DNA of 64,000 bases from Bombella sp. ESL0385 (GTDB taxonomy: Bacteria; Pseudomonadota; Alphaproteobacteria; Acetobacterales; Acetobacteraceae): positions 1-64,000 of the forward strand of contig NZ_WNIJ01000004.1 in NCBI RefSeq assembly GCF_009725755.1, in the 5' to 3' direction. The position numbers were made by a program, and so were the translations under genes. Under the pieces are notes generated by a model. It was not told where the DNA came from and did not search any database. It was given only the letters and a program-made list of their open reading frames with translations. Shown in pieces: positions 26,055 through 33,968 of this stretch. The stretch's first letter is position 1, and every line of letters starts with the position of its first letter.

Positions 26055-27017
26055 TCAATCCAGCGCATCGCGCAGACGACGCTCATAATGCCGGTAATAT
26101 TTATCGGCCAGCAACTCGCTTTTTACCAAAATAGCGACATCTGTTGTGTTGAACTGCTCATCCACCACAGCACCATCACCAACATACCCCCCTAAGCGCA
26201 AATATCCTTTAATTAAGGGGGGTAATTTGCTTAGGCAGCGGCGGCGGTCGAGCATCGCAGGGTCTGCACGCCGCATATCCACATAACGCTCTGGCAAGGC
26301 TCGTACACGCAAAGCAGGTGGGGCTAGATGGTTATGATAAAGCCATGTCAGCTCCTCATCCATCTCCTCCAGCGAGGTACCATGTAAGCTGGCACAACCA
26401 AACAAAATATCAATGCGATGCAAGAAAATATAAGAAGCAATGCCACGCCATAAAAGCTGCATCGCCGCACGACCACGATACTCCTTCGCCACGCAAGAAC
26501 GCCCCACCTCCAGCAAGCGGCCAGAGAAATTTGTTAAGCAAGAAATATCATATTCATCAGCTGTATAAAAATGATCTTGCGGACCAAGCATATCAGAGCG
26601 CAACAGCCGATAAGTCCCCACCACAACGGGCTTATCTTCCCCAGAGGCGTGATCAACTACCAACAAATGATCGGCTATCTCATCAAACTTATCGGCATCT
26701 AGCTGCGTCTTGAGAGCTTCCTCACTTGGATGCGCCCCCATTTCCCCAAAGAAAACCCGATATCGCAAAGCCTGAGCGGCGCGAATCTCCTCCTCATTAG
26801 CAGCAAGACGAACGCCTAAACTCCCACCTCGCAACTCTTGAAAACCACCGTCACGATTAAGGGCAAGACCCGCCAATGTATCCATTTGTTGCCGCGTCTT
26901 CTCGCTAGTAACCAAGTCACTCATATCCGAATCCACTTCAGGCGAGGAAGTTATCTCTTCCGCTCTCATATGCTCTAGCACGCTTTTCCTGGTCATATGA
27001 AATGACTCACTTCTCAT
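26055..27017 (-). CDS. olsB: L-ornithine N-alpha-acyltransferase (OlsB-like GNAT)
   Basis: A GNAT-type enzyme of about 320 residues that moves a 3-hydroxyacyl chain from acyl carrier protein to ornithine, the first step to the phosphorus-free ornithine lipids common in acetic acid bacteria. Signature segments are LGVRLAANEEEIRAAQALRYRVFFGEMGA, VVGTYRLLRS, LLEVGRSCVAKEYRGRAAMQLLWRGIASYI, DILFGCASLHGT and PPLIKGYLRLGGYVGDGAVVD. The start is unsure: an ATG at 27017 overlaps the end of fur by 11 bases, and an ATG at 26996 lies just after it. No olsA is next to it; lnt follows instead. The direct overlap with fur suggests co-transcription. Confidence 0.85.
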   Translation of the reverse strand: MRSESFHMTRKSVLEHMRAEEITSSPEVDSDMSDLVTSEKTRQQMDTLAGLALNRDGGFQELRGGSLGVRLAANEEEIRAAQALRYRVFFGEMGAHPSEEALKTQLDADKFDEIADHLLVVDHASGEDKPVVVGTYRLLRSDMLGPQDHFYTADEYDISCLTNFSGRLLEVGRSCVAKEYRGRAAMQLLWRGIASYIFLHRIDILFGCASLHGTSLEEMDEELTWLYHNHLAPPALRVRALPERYVDMRRADPAMLDRRRCLSKLPPLIKGYLRLGGYVGDGAVVDEQFNTTDVAILVKSELLADKYYRHYERRLRDALD

Positions 27018-27516
27018 GCCCAGATCGCGAAGCAACGGATGAGTTTTCACCGCCACTCGTGCGCCGCCCAAACAACTCAGCACGATGAGACATAAGATCA
27101 AAACCTAATTTAGCCGCAATCTTTGCGAGTAGTCCTACCAACTCATCATTTTCAAACTCAATAACATTACCGCTATCAATATCAATCAAATGATAGTGAT
27201 GGCCATTCTCACTCGCTTCATATCGCGCGCGGCCACCACCAAAGTCTCGCCGCTCTAATATACCTTTTTCTTCGAGAAGGCGTACTGTTCGGTACACAGT
27301 CGCTACAGAGATTCGACTATCCAAAGCAGAGGCGCGGCGATAAAGCTCCTCTACATCCGGATGGTCTTCAGCCTCCGAGAGGACGCGCGCGATTACACGC
27401 CGCTGGCCTGTCATTTTTAAACCATGCTTAACGCATAGGCGCGCAATGGGGGAATCCCCCACATCGCCGCCGGACGCAGCACTCTCGCGTCCCATTTTTT
27501 TTGTGCTCATCACCAT
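27007..27516 (-). CDS. fur: Fur-family metal-responsive regulator
   Basis: A 169-residue Fur-type repressor. The winged-helix domain runs from GLKMTGQRRVIARVL to SVATVYRTVRLLEEKGILERRDF. The metal site region is YEASENGHHYHLIDIDSGNVIEFENDEL. The second-site cysteine pairs of E. coli Fur are absent, as is usual in alphaproteobacteria, where Fur-like proteins may respond to iron or manganese (Mur). The start is an ATG at 27516 or the ATG two codons on. A perfect 13-bp inverted repeat lies 12 bases upstream of the start. Confidence 0.92.
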   Translation of the reverse strand: MVMSTKKMGRESAASGGDVGDSPIARLCVKHGLKMTGQRRVIARVLSEAEDHPDVEELYRRASALDSRISVATVYRTVRLLEEKGILERRDFGGGRARYEASENGHHYHLIDIDSGNVIEFENDELVGLLAKIAAKLGFDLMSHRAELFGRRTSGGENSSVASRSGHEK

Positions 27517-27528
27517 ACAGATGATTTA

Positions 27529-27570
27529 CCCGATTATGATGGGGTTTGTCCAACACACATCATAATCGGG
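27529..27570. promoter_or_regulatory. Perfect 13-bp inverted repeat upstream of fur
   Basis: Arms cccgattatgatg (27529-27541) and catcataatcggg (27558-27570) enclose a 16-base loop. The near arm ends 12 bases before the fur start, where the ribosome site should be. No T-run follows, so a plain terminator is unlikely. It could be an operator for Fur or another dimeric regulator, or an RNA hairpin controlling fur translation. Confidence 0.6.
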
Positions 27571-27626
27571 ACGGTGCCCCCCTTGAGCCTTAATCTATCA
27601 GTGAGCCATATAGAGCAATCGTGCCC

Positions 27627-28046
27627 TTATTGCTCAGTCTTATCCTCACGGCGGCGACCCAAACCAATGCGCCGTGCCAAAGATGAGCGATGATTCGCAT
27701 AATTAGGGGCAACCATCGGGTATTCTGCTGGCAAGCCCCAACGCTCCCGATATTCTTGCGGGGTCATATTATAAGCAGTTTTAAGATGACGGCGCAGAAG
27801 CTTTAATTTTTTACCGTCTTCAAGGCAAATAATATAATCCGGGAAAACGGACTTCCGCGGTGGAACAGCCGGTACAGGCTTTTCCGGCTCTATATCAGCA
27901 GGGGCCCCCGCACTAGCCAACGCCCCATGAACGGAGCGAACAAGATCAGGCAAAGCCTCAGAGGCGACATCATGACTACTTACATAAGCGGTAATGATCT
28001 GTGCTGTAAGCTGGCGCAGATCCTGCATTTCTGTCTCAGATGACAT
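27627..28046 (-). CDS. mucR: MucR/Ros-family zinc-finger transcriptional regulator
   Basis: A 139-residue DNA-binding protein with the Ros/MucR domain at about 65-120. The core reads DYIICLEDGKKLKLLRRHLKTAYNMTPQEYRERWGLPAEYPMVAPNYA. MucR proteins are abundant, H-NS-like silencers that bind AT-rich DNA and control cell cycle, surface sugar and virulence genes in alphaproteobacteria. The classical first zinc cysteine pair is reduced to a single Cys here. AGGAG lies ten bases before the ATG. It sits behind an AT-rich 435-base region and ahead of fur. Confidence 0.92.
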   Translation of the reverse strand: MSSETEMQDLRQLTAQIITAYVSSHDVASEALPDLVRSVHGALASAGAPADIEPEKPVPAVPPRKSVFPDYIICLEDGKKLKLLRRHLKTAYNMTPQEYRERWGLPAEYPMVAPNYANHRSSLARRIGLGRRREDKTEQ

Positions 28047-28481
28047 AAATAGTTGACTCCTAAGAAATTCGCTTGGAACAATACCTGATTACCAGAAAAA
28101 GCACAACAATGAAAATCCCCTATGTTGTAATAGTGAAGCCTTATTGCTAACAGAGACCTGCTAACATGTTTATAAACTGTTCAAAATTACAGCTTTAACC
28201 TAACATCTTTTCAAGAAACACCATATCATAACATTCTATGGGGAATCTCTTTCACCTACTTCCCCCTTTTTATGGCTCTGTAACTTTTATTCAATAAACC
28301 TCTTTCGTCTTTTCCTATGAAAAGCAACACTCACAACATTCATTTTAAATGAAGAAAAAGCCAACTCACCGCGGCAACATATTGTTTTATAAAATAGAAC
28401 GCGCCCAATCCTTGTGGACCGTATAGAGACGTAAAAAATTGTTAATTAATGTTTAAAACCAAACTTATCTTGCCCTAATCA
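28047..28481. promoter_or_regulatory. AT-rich intergenic region upstream of mucR
   Basis: A 435-base stretch with no credible gene (longest reading frames about 20 codons). It is clearly richer in A and T than its surroundings, as expected for a region bound by MucR-type silencers. At 28442-28456 it holds TTAA-N7-TTAA, an exact match to the CtrA consensus, 26 bases past the rimI stop. Autoregulation of mucR and cell-cycle input are inferences. A small RNA cannot be excluded. Confidence 0.45.
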
Positions 28482-28961
28482 TCATACTGAATCCGTTAAG
28501 TACCGGAAAATACGAGCATCTTCACCATCTTGATAATAATGAGGCCTCACCGCTATCTGCTGGAAACCTTCTTGCTCATAAAGAGCGGCTGCGTGCTTAT
28601 TACTCAAACGGACCTCTAAAAAGAGTGTCATCCCCTCTTGCCGCGCTTTATGCAAAAGGTGGCGTAACATGTATCGCCCTATGCCCCGTCTCCGCCATGC
28701 AGGATGAACACCGAGGCTTAATATCTCCCCTTCATCCAACACGGAACGACTGACGATGAAGCCAATCGGCAGAGCCTCCTTTAGTTCATTATTTACACTC
28801 TGGGAGGCAACTTTGCAGGCCAACCACACCTCTGCACCGGGCATTGTAAAAATCTGCTCAAACGCAGCTTGTGACCACGGCTCATGCTCCGCAAAAACCG
28901 CATGATGCAAGGCAGATAAAAGAGCCGTTGCCTCTACCCCCACTTGCATCATCACAATCAT
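28482..28961 (-). CDS. rimI: Ribosomal-protein-alanine acetyltransferase RimI-like
   Basis: A GNAT acetyltransferase of about 160 residues; RimI acetylates the N-terminal alanine of ribosomal protein S18 and other proteins. Typical segments are HEPWSQAAFEQIF, the conserved EILSLGVHPAWRRRGIGRYMLRHLL acetyl-CoA loop, EVRLSNKHAAALYEQEGFQQIAVRPHYY and DARIF. It directly follows tsaB, the usual partner. The reading frame extends upstream to a TTG at 29003 abutting the tsaB stop; the first ATG is at 28961. Confidence 0.88.
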   Translation of the reverse strand: MIVMMQVGVEATALLSALHHAVFAEHEPWSQAAFEQIFTMPGAEVWLACKVASQSVNNELKEALPIGFIVSRSVLDEGEILSLGVHPAWRRRGIGRYMLRHLLHKARQEGMTLFLEVRLSNKHAAALYEQEGFQQIAVRPHYYQDGEDARIFRYLTDSV

Positions 28962-28999
28962 GGCATGCTCGTAAGACAATAATGCACCATCATCCCCTC

Positions 29000-29683
29000 T
29001 CAACGCGGAGCTAGGCGAAGGCCACCAGCAGGAGGCCGTGCTTCGGGCGGGTCGATATAAAGGGGCTCTAACGCATAAGGTTGCGGCGTTTGTAGGCCCT
29101 CAATCGCTGCTTGGAAAATGCCTTCCGCCGTGGGGGCGGCTAATGGCAACCGCTCACTCTCACGCCCTAACCGTGCCTCTCCCATCGCGCCTGTCAGATC
29201 CGGCAAAGCATCCTCCCCATACACGGCATCACCAGCAATGGCGGGCCATAAACCGGGGGATATCTCTTCCACCGGCAAGGCATAAACCGCATTACCGGGA
29301 GGGTCCACAAAAACACGTCCACGCCGTGCGAGGCAGAGAATCGTTGCATCCTTCCGTTGCAGACTCGCCCGCATGGCATCACCCAGACGAACCCCAACAC
29401 CCTGACATGACCAGCCCCGTGCCAGCCCGGCGGCTAAAGAGAGAGAGGCGCGTAAACCAGTAAAAGACCCCGGCCCGATAATCGCTGCAAGCAAATCGGG
29501 CGGGTGAGACCAACCCGCTTGTGCTAGTAAAGCCTGCACTGTAGGAGCAAAACGCTCTGATGCGCCACGCCCTGCTAAGCTCTGCTGGGCGATAACCGTA
29601 CCGCCCTCCAACAAAGCGATAAGATTACTCAAGCCCCGACCGGCCCCAGCCCCATTTAAAACCAAGCACCGCTCGGGCTTCAT
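29000..29683 (-). CDS. tsaB: tRNA t6A biosynthesis protein TsaB
   Basis: TsaB is the non-catalytic ASKHA-fold partner of TsaD in making the t6A37 tRNA modification. The family signature GPGSFTGLRASLSLAAGLARG is clear. The N terminus, CLVLNGAGAGRGLSNLIALLEGG, has drifted from the usual LALDTA loop, in keeping with a structural role. MtaB in this window modifies the t6A product further. The ATG at 29683 overlaps the stop of the nitroreductase gene (ATGA), so the two are translationally coupled. Confidence 0.88.
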   Translation of the reverse strand: MKPERCLVLNGAGAGRGLSNLIALLEGGTVIAQQSLAGRGASERFAPTVQALLAQAGWSHPPDLLAAIIGPGSFTGLRASLSLAAGLARGWSCQGVGVRLGDAMRASLQRKDATILCLARRGRVFVDPPGNAVYALPVEEISPGLWPAIAGDAVYGEDALPDLTGAMGEARLGRESERLPLAAPTAEGIFQAAIEGLQTPQPYALEPLYIDPPEARPPAGGLRLAPR

Positions 29684-30318
29684 AACCACAAGCAGGCCTC
29701 ATCCATCGGTAAGCGAGGAGCGCGAGGGGGAGGCTCCATAGCCTCATCGGGATAGCCCAAAGCGACTAGAAAATTCGCCCGCCATCCTTTTTTACGGAAG
29801 CATTGCTCCTCCACCATCATGGCATCAAAACCCGACATTGGCCGCACTGCCAGCCCTAAAGCCCGGGCAGCCATGATGAGATACGCCCCTTGCAACGTCC
29901 CATTGCGAAAAGCCGTCTCATCGCTCAACCCTACATCGGCGGCAAACCAATCACGCAGACCCGGCAATGGGTTGAGTGTTTTAAGCTGCTCGAAAAATAG
30001 AGGATCATACCCCACAACCACCAATACGGGGGCGGCCATGGCACGCTCTACATTGCCAAGGGACAAAGCGGGGCGAATCGCCCCGCGCGCTTCTTGGGTT
30101 TGTAGAAACGCAAAACGTGCGGGAGAACAATTACCAGAGGTTGGGCCGAGTTTGAGCAAATCATAAAGCTGGTGCAACACATCATCCCCCACAGCCTTAG
30201 TGGAGAACCCTTCCGCTGTGCGGCAATGGGTAAAAAGCTCCTCCGCAAGGAGGGGGCTTTTAGGCTGCTCGACCTGCTGTCCGTCAGGCGTTACGCCTGA
30301 TGGGGGGGATGTTGTCAT
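29680..30318 (-). CDS. Nitroreductase-family protein, RutE/HadB-like
   Basis: A 212-residue FMN-dependent reductase. It has the early LFTHCRTAEGFSTKAV, the LLKLGPTSGNCSPARFAFL core, and the subgroup segments TLQGAYLIMAARALGLAVRPMSGFD and LVALGYPDEA that mark the RutE/HadB branch. RutE reduces malonic semialdehyde in pyrimidine breakdown, but no other rut genes are near. AGGAG lies ahead of the ATG at 30318, inside the end of nfuA. It is coupled to tsaB by a four-base overlap. Confidence 0.85.
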   Translation of the reverse strand: MTTSPPSGVTPDGQQVEQPKSPLLAEELFTHCRTAEGFSTKAVGDDVLHQLYDLLKLGPTSGNCSPARFAFLQTQEARGAIRPALSLGNVERAMAAPVLVVVGYDPLFFEQLKTLNPLPGLRDWFAADVGLSDETAFRNGTLQGAYLIMAARALGLAVRPMSGFDAMMVEEQCFRKKGWRANFLVALGYPDEAMEPPPRAPRLPMDEACLWL

Positions 30319-30324
30319 GAACGT

Positions 30325-30906
30325 TTACTCCTCTACAGCTTCAACCGCCGTCACCTCTGGCACATAATGGCGTAACATATTCTCTACCCCGTGACGCAAT
30401 GTCGCACGGGAGGATGGGCAGCCAGAGCAAGCCCCCTGCATACTAAGATACACGACCCCTTCGCGATACCCACGAAAGACAATATCCCCCCCATCACTCG
30501 CTACGGCGGGACGCACCCGTGTATCTAACAACTCCTTCACTTGGGCAACAATCTCGGCATCTTCTGGGGCAATATCAGCCTCTGGAGCAGCAATCTCACC
30601 TGCAAGAGCAGGAACGCCGCTTTTAAAGAAATCTGTCAAGGTAATGAGAATACGAGGCCGTAGCGTGGCCCAATCTGCCGCATCAGCCTTTGTAACAGAG
30701 ACGAAGTCACTCCCTAAAAAAACACGCTTAATCTCGCCCAAACCAAATAACGCATCAGCCAGAGCAGAACGCCCTGCTACAAGGCCTGCCTCTGCAAAAT
30801 CAACCGAGGGACGCGCCCCCGTCACATCGCAACCGGGTAGAAACTTCAATGTTGCGGGATTAGGGGTATCTTCTGTCTCGATCATCATAAGGGTATCTTG
30901 TGTCAT
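30325..30906 (-). CDS. nfuA: NfuA-type iron-sulfur cluster carrier
   Basis: A 193-residue Fe-S scaffold/carrier. The Nfu N domain opens with ETEDTPNPATLKFLPG, and the NifU C-terminal domain carries the cluster-binding Cys160 and Cys163 in GACSGCPSS. It delivers clusters to targets such as aconitase or radical-SAM enzymes. GAGAGG lies eight bases ahead of the ATG at 30906. It heads a minus-strand set with the nitroreductase, tsaB and rimI, and is divergent from the aldolase gene. Confidence 0.93.
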   Translation of the reverse strand: MTQDTLMMIETEDTPNPATLKFLPGCDVTGARPSVDFAEAGLVAGRSALADALFGLGEIKRVFLGSDFVSVTKADAADWATLRPRILITLTDFFKSGVPALAGEIAAPEADIAPEDAEIVAQVKELLDTRVRPAVASDGGDIVFRGYREGVVYLSMQGACSGCPSSRATLRHGVENMLRHYVPEVTAVEAVEE

Positions 30907-30979
30907 AAGGGCCTCTCTTATCAGATACTCAACAGGCTGAGCATCTTTTTTATATACGCTAATGCTTTAACAATGACCT

Positions 30980-31004
30980 TTATAGTCCTATTTTTCTAGA
31001 CTAT
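30980..31004. promoter_or_regulatory. Inverted repeat in the nfuA-fba divergent region
   Basis: Perfect 7-bp arms tatagtc and gactata enclose 11 bases, 70 bases ahead of the aldolase start. The right arm runs into TATATAT, which could be part of a -10 element. It may be an operator in the shared promoter region; no known consensus is assigned. Confidence 0.35.
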
Positions 31005-31074
31005 ATATCCTGCTAGCAAAACAGGCTATGCTTGTCAGCGTTGGCTTTTGCCCTCCTCTATAAAGAATCCTTAG

Positions 31075-32184
31075 ATGTCTGCGTCTATATCTCCCCCCTC
31101 TGCGACAACACCCATCACACCCGGTGTTGTTACTGGGGCAGCGTATAAAGCCCTTATACAACGCTGCCATTTGGGCCGTTATGCTCTCCCTGCGGTGAAT
31201 GTTAGTAGCTCGACCACGGCCAATATGGCCCTAGAGGCAGCGCGGCGGAATCGTGCGGACATCATCATCCAAATCTCTGCCGGTGGGGCGCAATTTTATG
31301 CCGGGCGCGGCTTGCCGGATAAGCAACAGGCTCACATCCTTGGTGCTGTTGCTTTAGCACGACATGTTCATCTTCTGGCGCGTCATTATGGTGTAGCGGT
31401 CATCCTCCATACAGACCATGCAAACCGGCCTTTATTGGGCTGGTTGGAGGGGCTGATTGAGGAAAATCGTCAGCATTATGGGCAAACAGGCCAGCCGCTT
31501 TTCTCCTCCCATATGCTAGACCTTTCTACGGAACCATTGGAGCAGAACATCGCTACCGCCGCCACGCTTTTGCAAAAACTAACCCCTCTCGGCATAGGGT
31601 TGGAAATTGAGCTTGGCATCACCGGTGGGGAAGAAGATGGCATCGGTACAGAGCTTACCGGCCATCATGCCGCAAAAAACCCAGAGCTTTATACAGAGCC
31701 GGAAGATGTTCTTACCGCATGGAAGGCCCTCTCCCCTTTAGGGATGCTCTCCATCGCGGCCTCTTTTGGTAATGTGCATGGCGTCTATAAACCCGGCAAT
31801 GTATGCCTCCGCCCCTCTATTTTGCGCGATTCACAGGCTCTTATCGCTACGACATTCCAAACCGAGCCTAACCCGGTCCCGCTCGTTTTTCATGGTGGGT
31901 CAGGCTCGGATGAGCAGGATATCCGCCACGCTGTGGATTATGGTGTCTTTAAACTCAATATCGATACTGATACGCAATTTGCCTATGCCCAGGGTGTTGC
32001 GACCTATATTGATGCTCATAAAGAAGCTTTTCGCCGCCAAGTGGCACCTGACACGGGACGGCCGCTCAAACATGAATATGATATTCGTAACTGGATGCGC
32101 GCAGGAGAAGAACACTGCATCGCCCGCCTCACACGCGCCTTTGATGTCCTCGGCAGCCGTGGGAAAAGCGTTGTCGTCTCTTAG
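31075..32184 (+). CDS. fba: Class II fructose-bisphosphate aldolase
   Basis: A zinc-dependent aldolase that splits or forms fructose 1,6-bisphosphate. The 369-residue length and sequence match the FbaA branch. Key sites are Asp114 and His115 in LHTDHANRP, the zinc ligands in FGNVHGVYKPGN and in VFHGGSGSDEQDI, and the substrate loop KLNIDTDTQFAYAQGV. It stands alone on the plus strand. In acetic acid bacteria, which often have an incomplete Embden-Meyerhof path, it probably serves gluconeogenesis and sugar interconversion. Confidence 0.96.
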   Translation: MSASISPPSATTPITPGVVTGAAYKALIQRCHLGRYALPAVNVSSSTTANMALEAARRNRADIIIQISAGGAQFYAGRGLPDKQQAHILGAVALARHVHLLARHYGVAVILHTDHANRPLLGWLEGLIEENRQHYGQTGQPLFSSHMLDLSTEPLEQNIATAATLLQKLTPLGIGLEIELGITGGEEDGIGTELTGHHAAKNPELYTEPEDVLTAWKALSPLGMLSIAASFGNVHGVYKPGNVCLRPSILRDSQALIATTFQTEPNPVPLVFHGGSGSDEQDIRHAVDYGVFKLNIDTDTQFAYAQGVATYIDAHKEAFRRQVAPDTGRPLKHEYDIRNWMRAGEEHCIARLTRAFDVLGSRGKSVVVS

Positions 32185-32223
32185 ACGCTAAAAGCTAGGG
32201 GCTAGAGGGGCGCATCATAGCCC

Positions 32224-32532
32224 TCAATGCGCCATATGAGGCGGTGTTTGTGGGACACGCTGGCAGGAGGCCGTCCCCACTGTAACATGCTCGCATGAAG
32301 GTAAGGGACCATGCCGCCCCGGCAAGGGCCAGAAAAGCTCTATCCCTAATGAAATAGCCACTAAAAGACCCGCTAATAAAGCCCACGGCCAAAAGCGCGG
32401 CTCACGACCTAAAAGAGGTGGAATCCCCTGCTCATATTGAAAACGCCGCCCCTCTGCCAACAAGGATTCAGAATCCTGCACAGGCCCGGTGGGGCGGTCC
32501 TCATCATCAAAAGGGGCGGGGGAGGAAGGCAC
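32224..32532 (-). CDS. Small single-span membrane protein of unknown function
   Basis: A 102-residue protein that starts with GTG just after thyX, with GAAGGA close upstream. The first 45 residues are polar (DDEDRPTGPVQDSESLLAEGRRFQYEQGIPPLLGREPR). A single hydrophobic segment, about 48-70, follows (WPWALLAGLLVAISLGIELFW), then a short tail with two cysteines. The layout suggests an inner-membrane protein with a cytoplasmic N terminus. I recognise no family. It is probably in one transcript with thyX. Confidence 0.65.
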   Translation of the reverse strand: MPSSPAPFDDEDRPTGPVQDSESLLAEGRRFQYEQGIPPLLGREPRFWPWALLAGLLVAISLGIELFWPLPGRHGPLPSCEHVTVGTASCQRVPQTPPHMAH

Positions 32533-32539
32533 TATTCCT

Positions 32540-33445
32540 TCAACCTTCCAACACGGCTTGCATTTCTGTCCATTCCCGCTTTGTCAGGCCAGAGCTTTCC
32601 TGCGTGACGACCTCACCAGCAAGACGGCGGCGTAAGACCTTCAACATCCCAGCGGAGAAGCTATAAGCCCCTAGGCGATATTCCTCAAACGCCTGAGCGG
32701 TATGAGGCACCCATGCCTTGAGAATCTCGATCATCTTTTGGGCATAAACGCGAATCTCATATTGCGCGTGGGAATCAGCCCGCAAGGCGAGAAAATGCAT
32801 CAAATTATGCAAATCAATCTTCCAATACCATTGTGTATAGGTATTGAGGGTAAGGTTAATACGGGCAAGCTCCCGCGCTACGCCCATCCCTTCTGGGTCC
32901 AGCATCTCCTCATAATCGCCGTAACATTGCAGCGCATCACGTTGGAGAATGGCAAGCACCTGTTGTGCTGTCTCCGCGCTCAAGCTTTCACCACGGCCTT
33001 GATGATTCACCGTACTTTGCGCGGCAATATGAGCAGGCTCTGGGAGATAGAACTCTTTATCCAACACAGAGTAACGCGCGGAATATTCATTCACGCTGGC
33101 CATGCGATGGCGAATCCACTGCCGTGCGACAAAGAGCGGGAGTTTCACATGGAACTTAATCTCACACATCTCAAAAGGTGTGGAGTGACGATGCCGCATG
33201 AGATAACGAATCAGCCCCGCATCCTCAGATGTTTTACGCGTCCCCTTCCCATAAGACACACGCGCAGCCTGCACGACGGCAGAATCGCCGCCCATATAAT
33301 CCACAACCCGGATGAACCCATGATCCAGCAACGGGAAAGGCTCAAACAAAATCTCCTCCATCGCAGGGACGGTAGGACGAACCGTTTTATGCGGGGAGGC
33401 ACGCAACGCCGTAATTTCGGATTGTTGCTCGTCTGTTAGGGCCAT
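32540..33445 (-). CDS. thyX: Flavin-dependent thymidylate synthase
   Basis: ThyX makes dTMP from dUMP using methylenetetrahydrofolate and reduced FAD, and unlike ThyA it does not yield dihydrofolate. The ThyX motif RHRxxSxNExSxR is present as [13 protein letters not shown] at 112-124 of the 301-residue product. The ATG at 33445 follows AGGAGAG at five bases; an in-frame upstream start at 33463 was rejected. Confidence 0.97.
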   Translation of the reverse strand: MALTDEQQSEITALRASPHKTVRPTVPAMEEILFEPFPLLDHGFIRVVDYMGGDSAVVQAARVSYGKGTRKTSEDAGLIRYLMRHRHSTPFEMCEIKFHVKLPLFVARQWIRHRMASVNEYSARYSVLDKEFYLPEPAHIAAQSTVNHQGRGESLSAETAQQVLAILQRDALQCYGDYEEMLDPEGMGVARELARINLTLNTYTQWYWKIDLHNLMHFLALRADSHAQYEIRVYAQKMIEILKAWVPHTAQAFEEYRLGAYSFSAGMLKVLRRRLAGEVVTQESSGLTKREWTEMQAVLEG

Positions 33446-33574
33446 GATGTCTCTCCTGCTCACCTGCTTAGCGGAAGCCTTGATGTAGCCTTACAACTGC
33501 CCCTCCTGCAAGCCTAACCAGTAGGCTACTCTCTTATCCTTGCTATCGGCGTTAAGAGAGCGTATATCTTCTCC

Positions 33575-33866
33575 TGCTGGAGGCTTCGGCCTTAGCTATG
33601 GCGATAAACGGTAAATGAAATAAGTGTTGTGGACCCGGGGGCAGTGCCCGGCGTCTCCACCATCAACCTTTTAGGTTGGCTTAGGGGGACGAAACAGGCT
33701 CGACACGCATGGTAAAGATTTACTTTTTGCCCGGCATTGTACCGCCGTTATCGGGCTAATTTTACAAGTGCCAACGATAACTCTGAGGTGCTCGCTGTTG
33801 CTGCATAAGCGATAAGCGCGGTCCGGGGGGCACCGGGCAACAGAAGCCCCCCACCCATCCCCTTTT
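33575..33866 (+). ncRNA. ssrA: Circularly permuted (two-piece) tmRNA
   Basis: tmRNA rescues stalled ribosomes and tags the peptide for proteolysis. The gene has the permuted order of alphaproteobacteria. First comes the acceptor piece, with a T-arm-like GACCCGGGGGCAGTGCCCGG, acceptor strand CGTCTCC, discriminator A and CCA ending at 33662. A spacer (33663-33684) is followed by the coding piece, starting at GGGGACG (33685), which pairs with the acceptor strand, then GAAACAGGCTCGAC. The tag frame runs 33770-33808. Outer ends are estimates; the 3' part has a GGGGGG/CCCCCC helix (33825-33852). sspB, encoding the adaptor for this tag, starts about 100 bases downstream. Confidence 0.93.
33770..33808 (+). 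other. tmRNA proteolysis-tag reading frame
   Basis: From the resume codon GCC the frame reads ANDNSEVLAVAA followed by TAA. The terminal VAA is of the alphaproteobacterial type recognised by ClpXP, and the leading AND N stretch, with the charged alanine before it, is the part bound by SspB. Confidence 0.93.
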
Positions 33867-33968
33867 AAATGTGCAAAACCGTAAAGAATATACGGCTCGA
33901 CCCTTGCGATTTTATCGTAGCTGTCGCACACCTAGAGAGCTTTTTATGAAACAGGTGAGGGTCCCTCC

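Noticed and set aside
30284-30300. 8-bp inverted repeat tcaggcgt-t-acgcctga
   Set aside because: It lies inside the 5' end of the nitroreductase coding region and encodes part of the N terminus; no second copy was noticed, so a regulatory role is not supported.
32702-33439. 245-codon plus-strand frame opposite thyX
   Set aside because: Antisense shadow of thyX, which has intact catalytic motifs.
33671-33931. 86-codon minus-strand frame
   Set aside because: It lies across the tmRNA gene on the opposite strand.
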